Below are positions 56,734 to 64,000 of a stretch of DNA of 64,000 nt, in pieces. The stretch covers positions 230,123 through 294,122 of the forward strand of contig NZ_FQUX01000007.1 of the NCBI RefSeq assembly GCF_900129275.1, written 5' to 3'. The notes under the pieces are model-generated. The model searched no databases. It saw only the letters and a program-made list of their open reading frames with translations, and was not told the origin of the DNA. The DNA is from Arenibacter palladensis. Lineage in GTDB: Bacteria > Bacteroidota > Bacteroidia > Flavobacteriales > Flavobacteriaceae. Numbering within the stretch: position 1 is the first letter of the stretch; every line of letters starts with the position of its first letter. The position numbers were made by a program, and so were the translations under genes.

Positions 56734-57091
56734 ATTGTTTTTTTAAAATGATATAGAGCACCACTGCAATCAAAGAAGCTAAAATTCCAACTAAACTATA
56801 TAGGGTTTCCGAGTATGTTGTTTTAAATAGTTCATCTATAATGAATATGGAAAGAAAAGGACTGATAAACAAAATAATACTTCCAATGAGCTTTAACAGA
56901 TATATGATTTGTTTAGAAATCTGACGCAATAATTCCTTTTGTTTCTCCTCATCAGTTTTGGTTTTATCCTGTAATACCTTTAATTGTAATTTATAGGAGT
57001 TGGTCAGGTTTTTTACAAGTGTTATTATCCCAAGATTATCAAAGATGATACAAGAGAGTATGGTTATAATGAAAATAAGTGAATAAATCAA
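56696..57091 (-). CDS. Small membrane protein of the sulfation block (131 residues)
   Basis: A 131-residue protein with three hydrophobic segments (about 2-20, 63-85 and 95-115), a charged central region (about 40-60, rich in K and E) and a basic tail (QYVKLFKKRKN). No known domain was recognised. It lies between the tiny 50-residue membrane protein (1 nt away) and the sulfotransferase (38-nt overlap), so it belongs to the sulfation operon and may be an accessory of the arylsulfotransferase-like protein or of sulfate transfer at the membrane. Confidence 0.75.
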   Translation of the reverse strand: MIYSLIFIITILSCIIFDNLGIITLVKNLTNSYKLQLKVLQDKTKTDEEKQKELLRQISKQIIYLLKLIGSIILFISPFLSIFIIDELFKTTYSETLYSLVGILASLIAVVLYIILKKQYVKLFKKRKNTT

Positions 57092-57092
57092 A

Positions 57093-57245
57093 TTAGCCTT
57101 TATTTAGTTTCATCTTAATGAAATTAATAAACCGTTTAAGAGGCAACCAGAAAATGGCTACCAAAAAAGCGAAAAAAGTCAAAAAAACTCCTGAAATAAT
57201 AGCAATTATTCCGGCTCCAAGTCCGGGTCCTAGATATAAAAACAT
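57093..57245 (-). CDS. Tiny membrane protein of the sulfation block (50 residues)
   Basis: A 50-codon frame from ATG at 57245 to TAA at 57093. The product begins MFLYLGPGLGAGIIAII and ends FWLPLKRFINFIKMKLNKG: a glycine-rich YLGPGLGAG entry, one long hydrophobic segment, then a basic tail, a typical small one-helix membrane protein. The tight spacing supports it as real: it starts 11 nt after the arylsulfotransferase-like gene ends and stops 1 nt before the next gene. Similar short YxGPGLG proteins occur beside polysaccharide and sulfate genes in other bacteria, as I recall. The function is unknown. Confidence 0.72.
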   Translation of the reverse strand: MFLYLGPGLGAGIIAIISGVFLTFFAFLVAIFWLPLKRFINFIKMKLNKG

Positions 57246-57256
57246 AGTTATGATAT

Positions 57257-58588
57257 TTAGTTAATTATTCGGCTCCAAAAAAGACTCGAAATATGATTGT
57301 CATCAAGTCTTTTTACAAATTTAATTTTTTTATGGATACTATCCCCAATTATTATTTTTCCATTATTTGTTTCTTCTATAAATATGTCACCATTAGGCAA
57401 GATATCGCATCTTCCTGAGGTAATGGTCCTTACGTTTTCATTTTTTAATAATCTACTATATGGGGTAGTAATAGTGTCTTTTTCAAAGTCATAAATATAA
57501 ACTTCATTGTTTTTCCTTTTGGAACTGAAGAAAAGATTTTGGGAAGTTAATTTAGGGTCTATTCTACTTTCTTCACGAATAACATCATTTCCATAGACGA
57601 CTACTTTATTATTATCCAGAAAATCTACATCATGTTGATTATACCAAGGACCGTGTTTTATCCAAATTATTTTTGAGGTACTGGGTCTGTATAAAAATAT
57701 TGTACTAAGATTTCTACAGGATATTAAAAGGTCTCCTTTATTCCAATATTCCGAATTGGTAAGAGCCGGTTGTATATCATTTAAATGAATGGGGTCACTT
57801 ATAAATTGACCTTTAGATAACAGTAAATCCTCATATCCATTTTCCAACAATATTTCAATTACTGATTTACTGTTGATTATTTCACCATTCTTAGGGTTTA
57901 TTTTGGTGATTTCATCGTCCAAAAGAATTGTTTTATATGCATCGTAATCTTCAGGTAACATGTCATATTTCCCTGATATGAAGGGTTGTGTTGTTGCGTA
58001 AATATATCCTTCATGGTCTTCTTCCAGGGTATGATGGTAATTCCTATCGTTTTTTAGCCAAACTGTTTTACCGTTTTTATCAATTTTAACCAATAAACTT
58101 GTAAGTTGGGAATTCAGTATTAATGAACTATCCTGGGAGAAGAAAGGATGCATGAAATACAAATCACTACCCTTTTCCTGTTTTCTGGGGTTCATTTGAT
58201 TGTACGCTTGATCAAACAGGCTTTTATTGTCCGGTTCCCATCGTTTTAATAATTTGCCGGTACTCAATTCAAAAAGATCAAATTTTTGGCTAAATTCTTC
58301 TCCTTTATGAGAAATCAATATTTTAGGATATAGTTCAATATTATCAGAGCCAAAATATGTGAAACCATCTTTGTCTTCCACATTCTCGACTAAAAATTCA
58401 GCAGGCTTAAAAATTTGCTTCATCAAAGACGGTAATTCGGCTAAAATTTTAATAGGTTCTACAAGTGGTCCAAATCTTTTAACACCCCCATCCGTTGATA
58501 AATAAATATTACGGACTGTTGATGACAGGAAAATGGAAAAAAACAAGAGCCCAGTTATTGCAATAAAAATGAACCGTAACTTTTTCAT
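57257..58588 (-). CDS. Arylsulfotransferase-like beta-propeller protein
   Basis: A 443-residue protein with an N-terminal signal anchor (about 5-25). The beta-propeller fold shows NYHHTLEEDHEGYIYATTQ, DPIHLNDIQPA, LLISCRNLSTIFLYR and GPWYNQHDVDFLDN, the repeated pattern of arylsulfotransferase (ASST)-like proteins. Classical ASSTs move sulfate between phenolic esters in the periplasm through a histidine intermediate. Here the histidines in NYHHT and NQHDV are candidates for such a role, but this is not established for this subgroup. It sits in the middle of the sulfation block, so a role in sulfate handling or glycan modification is likely. Confidence 0.8.
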   Translation of the reverse strand: MKKLRFIFIAITGLLFFSIFLSSTVRNIYLSTDGGVKRFGPLVEPIKILAELPSLMKQIFKPAEFLVENVEDKDGFTYFGSDNIELYPKILISHKGEEFSQKFDLFELSTGKLLKRWEPDNKSLFDQAYNQMNPRKQEKGSDLYFMHPFFSQDSSLILNSQLTSLLVKIDKNGKTVWLKNDRNYHHTLEEDHEGYIYATTQPFISGKYDMLPEDYDAYKTILLDDEITKINPKNGEIINSKSVIEILLENGYEDLLLSKGQFISDPIHLNDIQPALTNSEYWNKGDLLISCRNLSTIFLYRPSTSKIIWIKHGPWYNQHDVDFLDNNKVVVYGNDVIREESRIDPKLTSQNLFFSSKRKNNEVYIYDFEKDTITTPYSRLLKNENVRTITSGRCDILPNGDIFIEETNNGKIIIGDSIHKKIKFVKRLDDNHISSLFWSRIIN

Positions 58589-58692
58589 AATAGAATTAAA
58601 GAATTATTTTTTTGTTTTTAATTATTAATCGATATAAGTGATACAAATTCGGTTTAATGTTATAAAAAGGGGTCTTGACAAACTAATTAATT

Positions 58693-59949
58693 TTAAACTA
58701 TCATTCCTGCCGCAACTGTTTCATTAGTATCATCATCTATTAAGATAATACTACCTGTAATCCGGTTTTCACGGTAAGAATCGATCAATAGTGGTTTTGT
58801 CGTCCTTATCCTTGCCTTACATATGTCGTTCATCCTTAATTCTTTTTCGTTTGGTAAACGGGAAAGAGAGTTTATGTCTATTTTGTAAACAATTTCCTTA
58901 ATAATCGCCTTTTGCTCATTGGAGGTATGTCTAATGGTGTATTTCGAAGCAGGTTTTGCAGGTAAGTGGGTTAACCAACATAACATTACTTCAATATCTT
59001 GGGATGCCTCCGCTTTATTATTTGATCTAACTATCATATCCCCTCTACTTACGCCAATATCATCTTCAAGGGTTATAGTGACCGACATGGGTGCAAAAGC
59101 ATTTTTTAATTCTCCAGCAATTGTATCTACAGTTTTTATTTTGGAAGTAAACCCGGAAGGCATTACTGTAATCTCGTCTCCTTTTCTAAAGACCCCACTG
59201 GCTACTCGCCCAGCATATCCCCTATAATCAGGATATTCAGCACTTTGGGGGCGTATAACGGTCTGCACGGGAAATCTGGCATCTACCTTATTAATATCAC
59301 TACTTATGTGAATAGTTTCCAAAGTGTACAAAAGGAGGCCACCTTGGTACCAAGGCATGTTTTCAGATCGATGTACTACGTTATCACCTAAAAGGGCGCT
59401 TATAGGGATAAATCTGATATCCTTGACCAACAATTTTGATGAAAATTCTTCAAATTGAGCTACAACCCCATCATATATTTCTTCCTTAAAATCTACTAGG
59501 TCCATTTTATTTATGCAGACTATAATATGTGGAATCTGAAGTAAAGATGCAATAAATGCATGCCTTTTGGTCTGTTCAATTACACCGTGGCGCGCATCAA
59601 TTAAGATAATGGCAGCGTTGGCCGTTGAAGCACCAGTGACCATATTTCTTGTGTACTGTATATGCCCGGGAGTATCTGCAATAATAAACTTGCGCTTAGG
59701 AGTGGTAAAGTACCTATAGGCAACATCAATGGTGATACCTTGTTCTCTTTCATCCTTTAACCCATCTGTAAACAAAGCCAAATCAACCCCGTCATGACCT
59801 TTATTAATACTTGTATTTGTAATTGCCTCCAATTGATCCTCGAATATAGATTTGGAATCGTAAAGTAAGCGTCCAATCAAAGTACTTTTACCATCATCTA
59901 CACTGCCGGCCGTTGTGAATCGCAATAATTGACTATTATTAATATTCAT
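58693..59949 (-). CDS. cysN: Sulfate adenylyltransferase subunit 1 (GTPase)
   Basis: A 418-residue EF-Tu-like GTPase with P-loop GSVDDGKST (15-23), DTPGH in the G3 loop, NKMD in the G4 loop and C-terminal beta-barrel domains. With CysD it makes adenosine 5'-phosphosulfate from ATP and sulfate, driven by GTP. There is no fused APS kinase domain, since CysC is separate in this operon. It lies 20 nt downstream of cysD. Confidence 0.95.
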   Translation of the reverse strand: MNINNSQLLRFTTAGSVDDGKSTLIGRLLYDSKSIFEDQLEAITNTSINKGHDGVDLALFTDGLKDEREQGITIDVAYRYFTTPKRKFIIADTPGHIQYTRNMVTGASTANAAIILIDARHGVIEQTKRHAFIASLLQIPHIIVCINKMDLVDFKEEIYDGVVAQFEEFSSKLLVKDIRFIPISALLGDNVVHRSENMPWYQGGLLLYTLETIHISSDINKVDARFPVQTVIRPQSAEYPDYRGYAGRVASGVFRKGDEITVMPSGFTSKIKTVDTIAGELKNAFAPMSVTITLEDDIGVSRGDMIVRSNNKAEASQDIEVMLCWLTHLPAKPASKYTIRHTSNEQKAIIKEIVYKIDINSLSRLPNEKELRMNDICKARIRTTKPLLIDSYRENRITGSIILIDDDTNETVAAGMIV

Positions 59950-59969
59950 TATTTCGTAATTAAATTTTG

Positions 59970-60875
59970 TTAAAAGTACCCTTGTCTTTTTCTGTCTTCC
60001 ATGGCCGTATCCGATCTTTTGTCATCACTTCTGTTACCACGTTCCGTATTTCTCATGGCTGCTACTTCTTGCACTATTTTTTCAAGTGTATCAGCTTCTG
60101 ATTCTATCCCCCCCGTTATAGTAATATCTCCCAGAGTTCTAAAACGAATCTTTTTTAGATAAGTTTTTTCCTTGGATTCTAGAATTAAAAATTCTGAATT
60201 TGGAATCCAGGAATCATTCCGCCAAACTACCTCTCTTTCATGAGCATAATATAAAGATGGTATCTGAATACCTTCCCTTTTAATGTAGTTCCAAATATCC
60301 ATTTCTGTCCAATTGCTAATGGGAAAGACCCTGAAATGCTCTCCTTGGAAGTGTTTTCCATTGAATAAATTCCAAAGTTCTGGGCGTTGATTTTTTGGAT
60401 CCCATTGCCCAAATTCATCCCTATGGGAGAAGAAACGTTCCTTGGCACGAGATTTTTCTTCATCCCTTCTTCCTCCTCCTATGGCACAATCTATTTTATT
60501 AGTTTCTATAGTATCCAATAGTGTCGTAATCTGTAGGGCATTTCTTGTGGCGTTTTTGCCTTTTTCTTCTGCTATTCTACCTTTATCAATGGAATCCTGC
60601 ACGTAACCAACGATAAGTCTTACTCCCATAACTTTAACTAACTCATCTCTAAAAGAAATGGTTTCAGGAAAGTTATGACCTGTATCAACATGCATTAAGG
60701 CAAATGGGATTTTACTTGGGAAAAAGGCTTTTTTAGCTAAATGTGTTAAAACAATGGAATCTTTGCCGCCAGAGAAAAGAATTACTGGATTTTGAAATTG
60801 GGCCCATACTTCCCTAAGAACATAAATAGACTCTGATTCTAATTCATCCAAATAGTTTAAAAAGTATTTATTCAT
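59970..60875 (-). CDS. cysD: Sulfate adenylyltransferase subunit 2
   Basis: A 301-residue member of the PP-loop ATP pyrophosphatase superfamily with the FSGGKDS motif (residues 34-40), HVDTGHNFPETISFRDEL and GGRRDEEKSRAKER. It is the catalytic subunit of the ATP sulfurylase heterodimer. It lies 4 nt downstream of cysC and 20 nt upstream of cysN, so the three are one unit. Confidence 0.96.
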   Translation of the reverse strand: MNKYFLNYLDELESESIYVLREVWAQFQNPVILFSGGKDSIVLTHLAKKAFFPSKIPFALMHVDTGHNFPETISFRDELVKVMGVRLIVGYVQDSIDKGRIAEEKGKNATRNALQITTLLDTIETNKIDCAIGGGRRDEEKSRAKERFFSHRDEFGQWDPKNQRPELWNLFNGKHFQGEHFRVFPISNWTEMDIWNYIKREGIQIPSLYYAHEREVVWRNDSWIPNSEFLILESKEKTYLKKIRFRTLGDITITGGIESEADTLEKIVQEVAAMRNTERGNRSDDKRSDTAMEDRKRQGYF

Positions 60876-60879
60876 GATT

Positions 60880-61470
60880 TCAGAGTATTAATTTATTTTT
60901 AATTTTGTCATATATAATCTCTACGGATTCTTCAACAGAGTGCAACTCAGAAACCTCTACGTCAGGATTTTGAGGAGCTTCGTAGGGTGCGGAAATCCCT
61001 GTCATATTTTTAATTTCCCCTTTTCTGGCCTTTTTGTACAATCCTTTAACATCCCTTGTTTCACATACTTCCAAGGATGTATTCACAAATACCTCCACAT
61101 AATTTTCATTTTCTATTATTGCCTTTATAAATTCCCTATCCTCTTTATAAGGAGCAATAAAAGCAGCGAGGACAACCACACCAGCATCCACAAATAATTT
61201 GGAAATTTCCCCTATCCGTCTAATATTTTCTGATCGGTCCTTTTTACTAAAAGAGAGATTTTGATTAATCCCGCTACGTACGTTATCTCCATCGAGAACA
61301 TAGGTTTTAATATTGAGGTGATGCAATTTTTGTTCCAGGGCATTAGCAATAGTAGATTTTCCAGATCCAGAAAACCCAGTAAAAAATATCAAGAAGGAAT
61401 TATGTCCGTTTGCCTCTCTTCTGAGAGTACGGCTTATTTTATACTCTTGTTGTACTATGTTTTTTTCCAT
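60880..61470 (-). CDS. cysC: Adenylylsulfate kinase
   Basis: A 196-residue kinase with P-loop GFSGSGKST (32-40), the LDGDNVRSGIN substrate segment and VFVNTSLEVCETRDVKGLY near the lid. It phosphorylates APS to PAPS, the donor for the sulfotransferase downstream. Its start overlaps the end of the DUF2061 gene by 16 nt. Having CysC rather than APS reductase beside CysDN points to sulfation rather than assimilation of sulfate. Confidence 0.95.
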   Translation of the reverse strand: MEKNIVQQEYKISRTLRREANGHNSFLIFFTGFSGSGKSTIANALEQKLHHLNIKTYVLDGDNVRSGINQNLSFSKKDRSENIRRIGEISKLFVDAGVVVLAAFIAPYKEDREFIKAIIENENYVEVFVNTSLEVCETRDVKGLYKKARKGEIKNMTGISAPYEAPQNPDVEVSELHSVEESVEIIYDKIKNKLIL

Positions 61471-61880
61471 TTTTTAGCTCTTCTTGTTTTATCCAAACCA
61501 AAATTTATCTTATACCATGTACGTTCATGTAAATAATATAAAATCATTTTTGTAATTATTTCTGCTGCTCCAATCTTTAATCCTGTGAGTGCATTTCCTG
61601 TAATAAACCATGAAAGGGTAATTGTGTCTAAAGTACCAATTATTCGCCAAGAAATAGTTTTTATTATGTGTCGTGTTTTGCTTTCTTCAACATAAAATTT
61701 AAACCAGAACCTCTCATGGAGATAGTAAAGTATTAATTTTGTGAACATTTCGAGCATCCCAATTTTTAGCCCTGTAAATGGGTTGCCTGTGATTGCCCAT
61801 GAAAGTACAATGGTATCCACGGTGCCCACTAATCTCCATGTTATTGTTTTGGCAATATGCCTTTTGTGAGAGCTATCCAT
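61455..61880 (-). CDS. Double DUF2061 membrane protein
   Basis: A 141-residue protein made of two tandem copies of a roughly 60-residue DUF2061 unit, HIAKTITWRLVGTVDTIVLS then HIIKTISWRIIGTLDTITLS. Each has a hydrophobic segment and a YYLHER...WFKF or ...WYKINFG ending. DUF2061 genes are often found with cysC, cysN or cysD, so a membrane role linked to PAPS or sulfate is suggested, but no activity is known. It overlaps cysC by 16 nt and cysQ by one base. Confidence 0.86.
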   Translation of the reverse strand: MDSSHKRHIAKTITWRLVGTVDTIVLSWAITGNPFTGLKIGMLEMFTKLILYYLHERFWFKFYVEESKTRHIIKTISWRIIGTLDTITLSWFITGNALTGLKIGAAEIITKMILYYLHERTWYKINFGLDKTRRAKKWKKT

Positions 61881-62701
61881 TATGAATTTTGAAGTATAAA
61901 ATGATTGTTCAACAAATGTTCCTTATTATACATTAATTCATCTTGGGAGTTTTTTGATAATACTTTTAATCCTACCGCCTTGCAAATAGCATGGCCTGCA
62001 GCCGTGTCCCATTCCATAGTTGGGGCAAAACGCGGATAAACATCTGCTTTACCTTCAGCAATCATACATAGTTTAAGGGAGCTTCCCATGGAAACAATTT
62101 CCACTAGATCATACTTTTGCTTCAAGTCCTTTATAAAATCCAAAGTTTCCGAATTCATATGTGATCGGCTTCCTACTACCCTAATGGTATTTGTTGGAGC
62201 AGGGTTAGGTGAAATTTTATTTTGAACATCATAAAGCTCACCTTTTATCATGTATTCTTCTTTTAACTGTCTTTTAAACGCATTTCTACTTTTCGCATCG
62301 GCATAAAACAGTTCTTTGCTATTAGGGGCATAAATTACTCCGAGAATTGGTATTCCATTTTCACATAGTGCTATATTAACGGTGAATTCGCCATTTTTAT
62401 TGACAAATTCTTTTGTTCCGTCCAAAGGGTCTACTAGCCAACATTTTTTCCAATTCTTTCTAATGTCATAGTCCGAATTCTTATTTTCTTCACTAATAAT
62501 TGGGATATTCGAGGTTTTTAAAAACTTGTTTATGATTATATTGGCGGCTGTATCTGCCTCAGTTAAGGGAGAATTGTCAACTTTTAATTTCTGATTAAAG
62601 CTTGGTTTATTGTAAACCTTCTTGATAGCTATTCCAGCCATTATGGCTGCTTCAATGGCGAGCTCTAAATAATTTTTTAATGCACTCTTTTCATCAGGCA
62701 T
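61880..62701 (-). CDS. cysQ: 3'(2'),5'-bisphosphate nucleotidase
   Basis: A 273-residue inositol-monophosphatase-fold enzyme with the metal-binding EE near residue 71, DPLDGT (91-96) followed by KEFVNKNGEFTVNIAL, and the C-terminal MEWDTAAGHAI segment with its third metal-binding Asp. It hydrolyses 3'-phosphoadenosine 5'-phosphate (PAP), the by-product of sulfotransferases, preventing product inhibition. It is the first gene of the sulfation block in the direction of transcription. Upstream lies a long non-coding region. Confidence 0.94.
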   Translation of the reverse strand: MPDEKSALKNYLELAIEAAIMAGIAIKKVYNKPSFNQKLKVDNSPLTEADTAANIIINKFLKTSNIPIISEENKNSDYDIRKNWKKCWLVDPLDGTKEFVNKNGEFTVNIALCENGIPILGVIYAPNSKELFYADAKSRNAFKRQLKEEYMIKGELYDVQNKISPNPAPTNTIRVVGSRSHMNSETLDFIKDLKQKYDLVEIVSMGSSLKLCMIAEGKADVYPRFAPTMEWDTAAGHAICKAVGLKVLSKNSQDELMYNKEHLLNNHFILQNS

Positions 62702-63525
62702 ATAAGGTTGAATTACTTATTGGGTTGGTTTACAATGCAAAATGTAATTATAATTATAGCGTAGACAATGAATTTACGATGTAAGTCCAAATATGTTCGA
62801 TGAGACGTAGGATAGTTTATGTTAGATAAATTGACTTGTTTAAATTGAATATTGAAAAATAAATTAGAATATTTTAATTGATTTAAATTCTTTGTTGCCC
62901 GATAAAAACTTGAGGTAATAGAAAAGTCCTGGTCAATTCTGTTTTTTACAATGTTGGTTGCTAATTTTTTTGCGGGTCGAATAAAATTATTTGGTATATA
63001 TTTTGAGTTGTAATTCCTTCAATATGGAATCGTCTTTTTAAGAAATTGGAACATGTTAATGAAGGTCATATAGACCATGAAAATCATGGATATCGGTTTT
63101 AATGAAAATTATGAATTTAGGATGAAAATGAAAAAATGTATAAGATATTAGCTGTTGATATATTCAGGTTATTTATTATTGAAACCAAATAATATTTCTA
63201 ATATAAAGCTAATGAATCCAGGCAATGGCTTTTTTCATAAATAGAATCTTTGTATCCATTTAATGCTATTTAATTCGAAAGCATAATTTAGTTAACCAAT
63301 CCCCATACTTAGATTAATAGTTGATGTAATATCAATTTGCTCATTAATAAGTTTTGAGAATTTTGCCGGATATAGGAATATTGAGAATATTGAAAAATAA
63401 GCTCATTATATTATTTATTTTTCTTTACGAAATGAAAATCCTGATATTTTAAATGGTTGGCTTAATTTATGGGAGGACGGGATTACCTTGAGATATGTTG
63501 TGTTTTCCCGTTAAGTAAATGGAAT
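62702..63525. other. Long AT-rich non-coding region upstream of the polysaccharide locus
   Basis: About 820 nt upstream of cysQ holds no reading frame, tRNA or recognisable RNA. It probably contains the promoter of the 26-kb polysaccharide locus, and its length would allow a long leader. No riboswitch or consensus promoter could be assigned. Confidence 0.45.
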
Positions 63526-63558
63526 AAAAAAAAAGGGCCTGTTCAGGCCCCTTTTTTT
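63526..63558 (-). terminator. Terminator after the pectate-lyase-like gene
   Basis: A GC-rich hairpin (gggcctg at 63535-63541 with caggccc at 63544-63550) has an A tract on one side and seven Ts on the other, so it could work in both directions. It lies 21 nt past the stop of the partial minus-strand gene at 63579. Confidence 0.75.
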
Positions 63559-63578
63559 ATTTGTTAAAGTTTGCTATT

Positions 63579-64000
63579 TTAATTGTTGGTCAAATAATGT
63601 AAATATTCTTCCAAATTGGTATAGCCATCATCATCCCGGTCCTTATTACTGTCACTGGAATCATTCGGATTTAAGCCATTAGCAGTCTCCCATTCATTGC
63701 TCATCCCATCTTTGTCACTATCCGAATAAGCTGTGCCTTTCGGTAGATCGGGGTAACCTCCTGCTGACCCAGGAATCTTACCGGTTCTGTTATTGACATC
63801 GTCTATGATTCTCTCATCAGAAGAATCTCTGTAAAGGCTTGCACCGACTTTTGATAAAACGGTAGATTTTACTTGTGCGCTCGGAATCGCAGATATACCG
63901 GAATTAAAAATCTTTGAATTTTCCAGATATGATTTCAGCTCCGTTTCAACTGAGATATTACCACCGTCGTAGGTATTGTCATTTAAATAAGCTTGTGTTT
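63579..64000 (-). CDS. C-terminal part of a secreted pectate-lyase-like protein (partial)
   Basis: About 140 C-terminal residues are seen; the start lies beyond the right edge. Landmarks are SSDERIIDDVNNRTGKIPG, GGYPDLPKGTAY, and a calcium-binding-type run DSDKDGMSNEWETANGLNP...DRDDDGYTNLEEYL before the stop. This ending is typical of PL1 pectate lyases and similar polysaccharide lyases of Bacteroidota, but the catalytic domain is not in the window, so the enzyme class is inferred from the C-terminus only. Confidence 0.72.
   Translation of the reverse strand, partial: TQAYLNDNTYDGGNISVETELKSYLENSKIFNSGISAIPSAQVKSTVLSKVGASLYRDSSDERIIDDVNNRTGKIPGSAGGYPDLPKGTAYSDSDKDGMSNEWETANGLNPNDSSDSNKDRDDDGYTNLEEYLHYLTNN

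Noticed and set aside
36522..62701. Whether the locus is a complete Wza/Wzc capsule export system
   Set aside because: No Wza, Wzb or Wzc homologue occurs in the window, so capsule export versus O-antigen attachment cannot be decided here.

Overview
The window looks like a chromosomal segment of a marine flavobacterium (Bacteroidota, Flavobacteriaceae). The evidence is low-to-moderate GC, sparse Shine-Dalgarno signals, a Bacteroidota-type LptD, BshA of bacillithiol synthesis, a tyrosinase with a type IX secretion (T9SS) C-terminal sorting domain, membrane-bound LytTR regulators, a TonB-dependent receptor with an N-terminal carboxypeptidase-like domain, and sulfated-polysaccharide and pectate-lyase-like genes. 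No rRNA, tRNA, CRISPR array, transposase or phage gene was recognised. Genus and species cannot be set from the sequence alone.

Layout. (1) 1-3640, minus strand: a left-truncated parallel beta-helix protein carrying a c-type heme motif, a di-heme cytochrome c peroxidase/MauG-like protein and a membrane LytTR regulator. (2) 4078-20179, mostly housekeeping: an alternative DnaE polymerase, LptD, then divergently a cell-wall amidase, an MCE/MlaD protein, a two-gene Fe-S oxidoreductase module, a protein usually mislabelled ABC transporter ATPase, a GH3/beta-lactamase fusion, BshA and a small lipoprotein. (3) 20469-26983: an OmpA-family protein followed by four tandem paralogous FemAB/GNAT-like genes that share an unusual C-terminal motif. 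(4) 27068-32873: repeat-rich surface proteins (48-residue repeats, a collagen-like lipoprotein, four fibronectin III domains) and a T9SS-secreted tyrosinase. Two of these proteins, on opposite strands, carry the same C-terminal module. (5) 33084-35720: an HMA metal-binding protein and its TonB-dependent receptor, probably for copper. (6) 36522-62701: about 26 kb, all on the minus strand, a surface-polysaccharide locus. (7) 62702-63578: long non-coding stretch with a terminator. (8) 63579-64000: the C-terminus of a secreted pectate-lyase-like protein running off the right edge.

How the polysaccharide locus fits together. Read in the direction of transcription, it begins with a sulfation block: CysQ, a double DUF2061 protein, CysC, CysD, CysN, an arylsulfotransferase-like protein, two small membrane proteins and a PAPS-type sulfotransferase. 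Next come nucleotide-sugar genes for UDP-GlcA, UDP-GalA and probably UDP-GalNAcA. These are followed by glycosyltransferases, a flippase, a polymerase/ligase and two TupA-like ATP-grasp proteins. It ends with a phosphoglycosyl transferase and a four-gene set: PLP enzyme, FemAB-like, ATP-grasp and FemAB-like. My inference is a sulfated, uronic-acid-rich surface glycan that is also decorated with amino-acid or peptide substituents. The four tandem FemAB-like paralogs at 21.8-27.0 kb are homologous to the last gene of this locus and may act on the same or a related polymer. These combinations are the most interesting content of the window.
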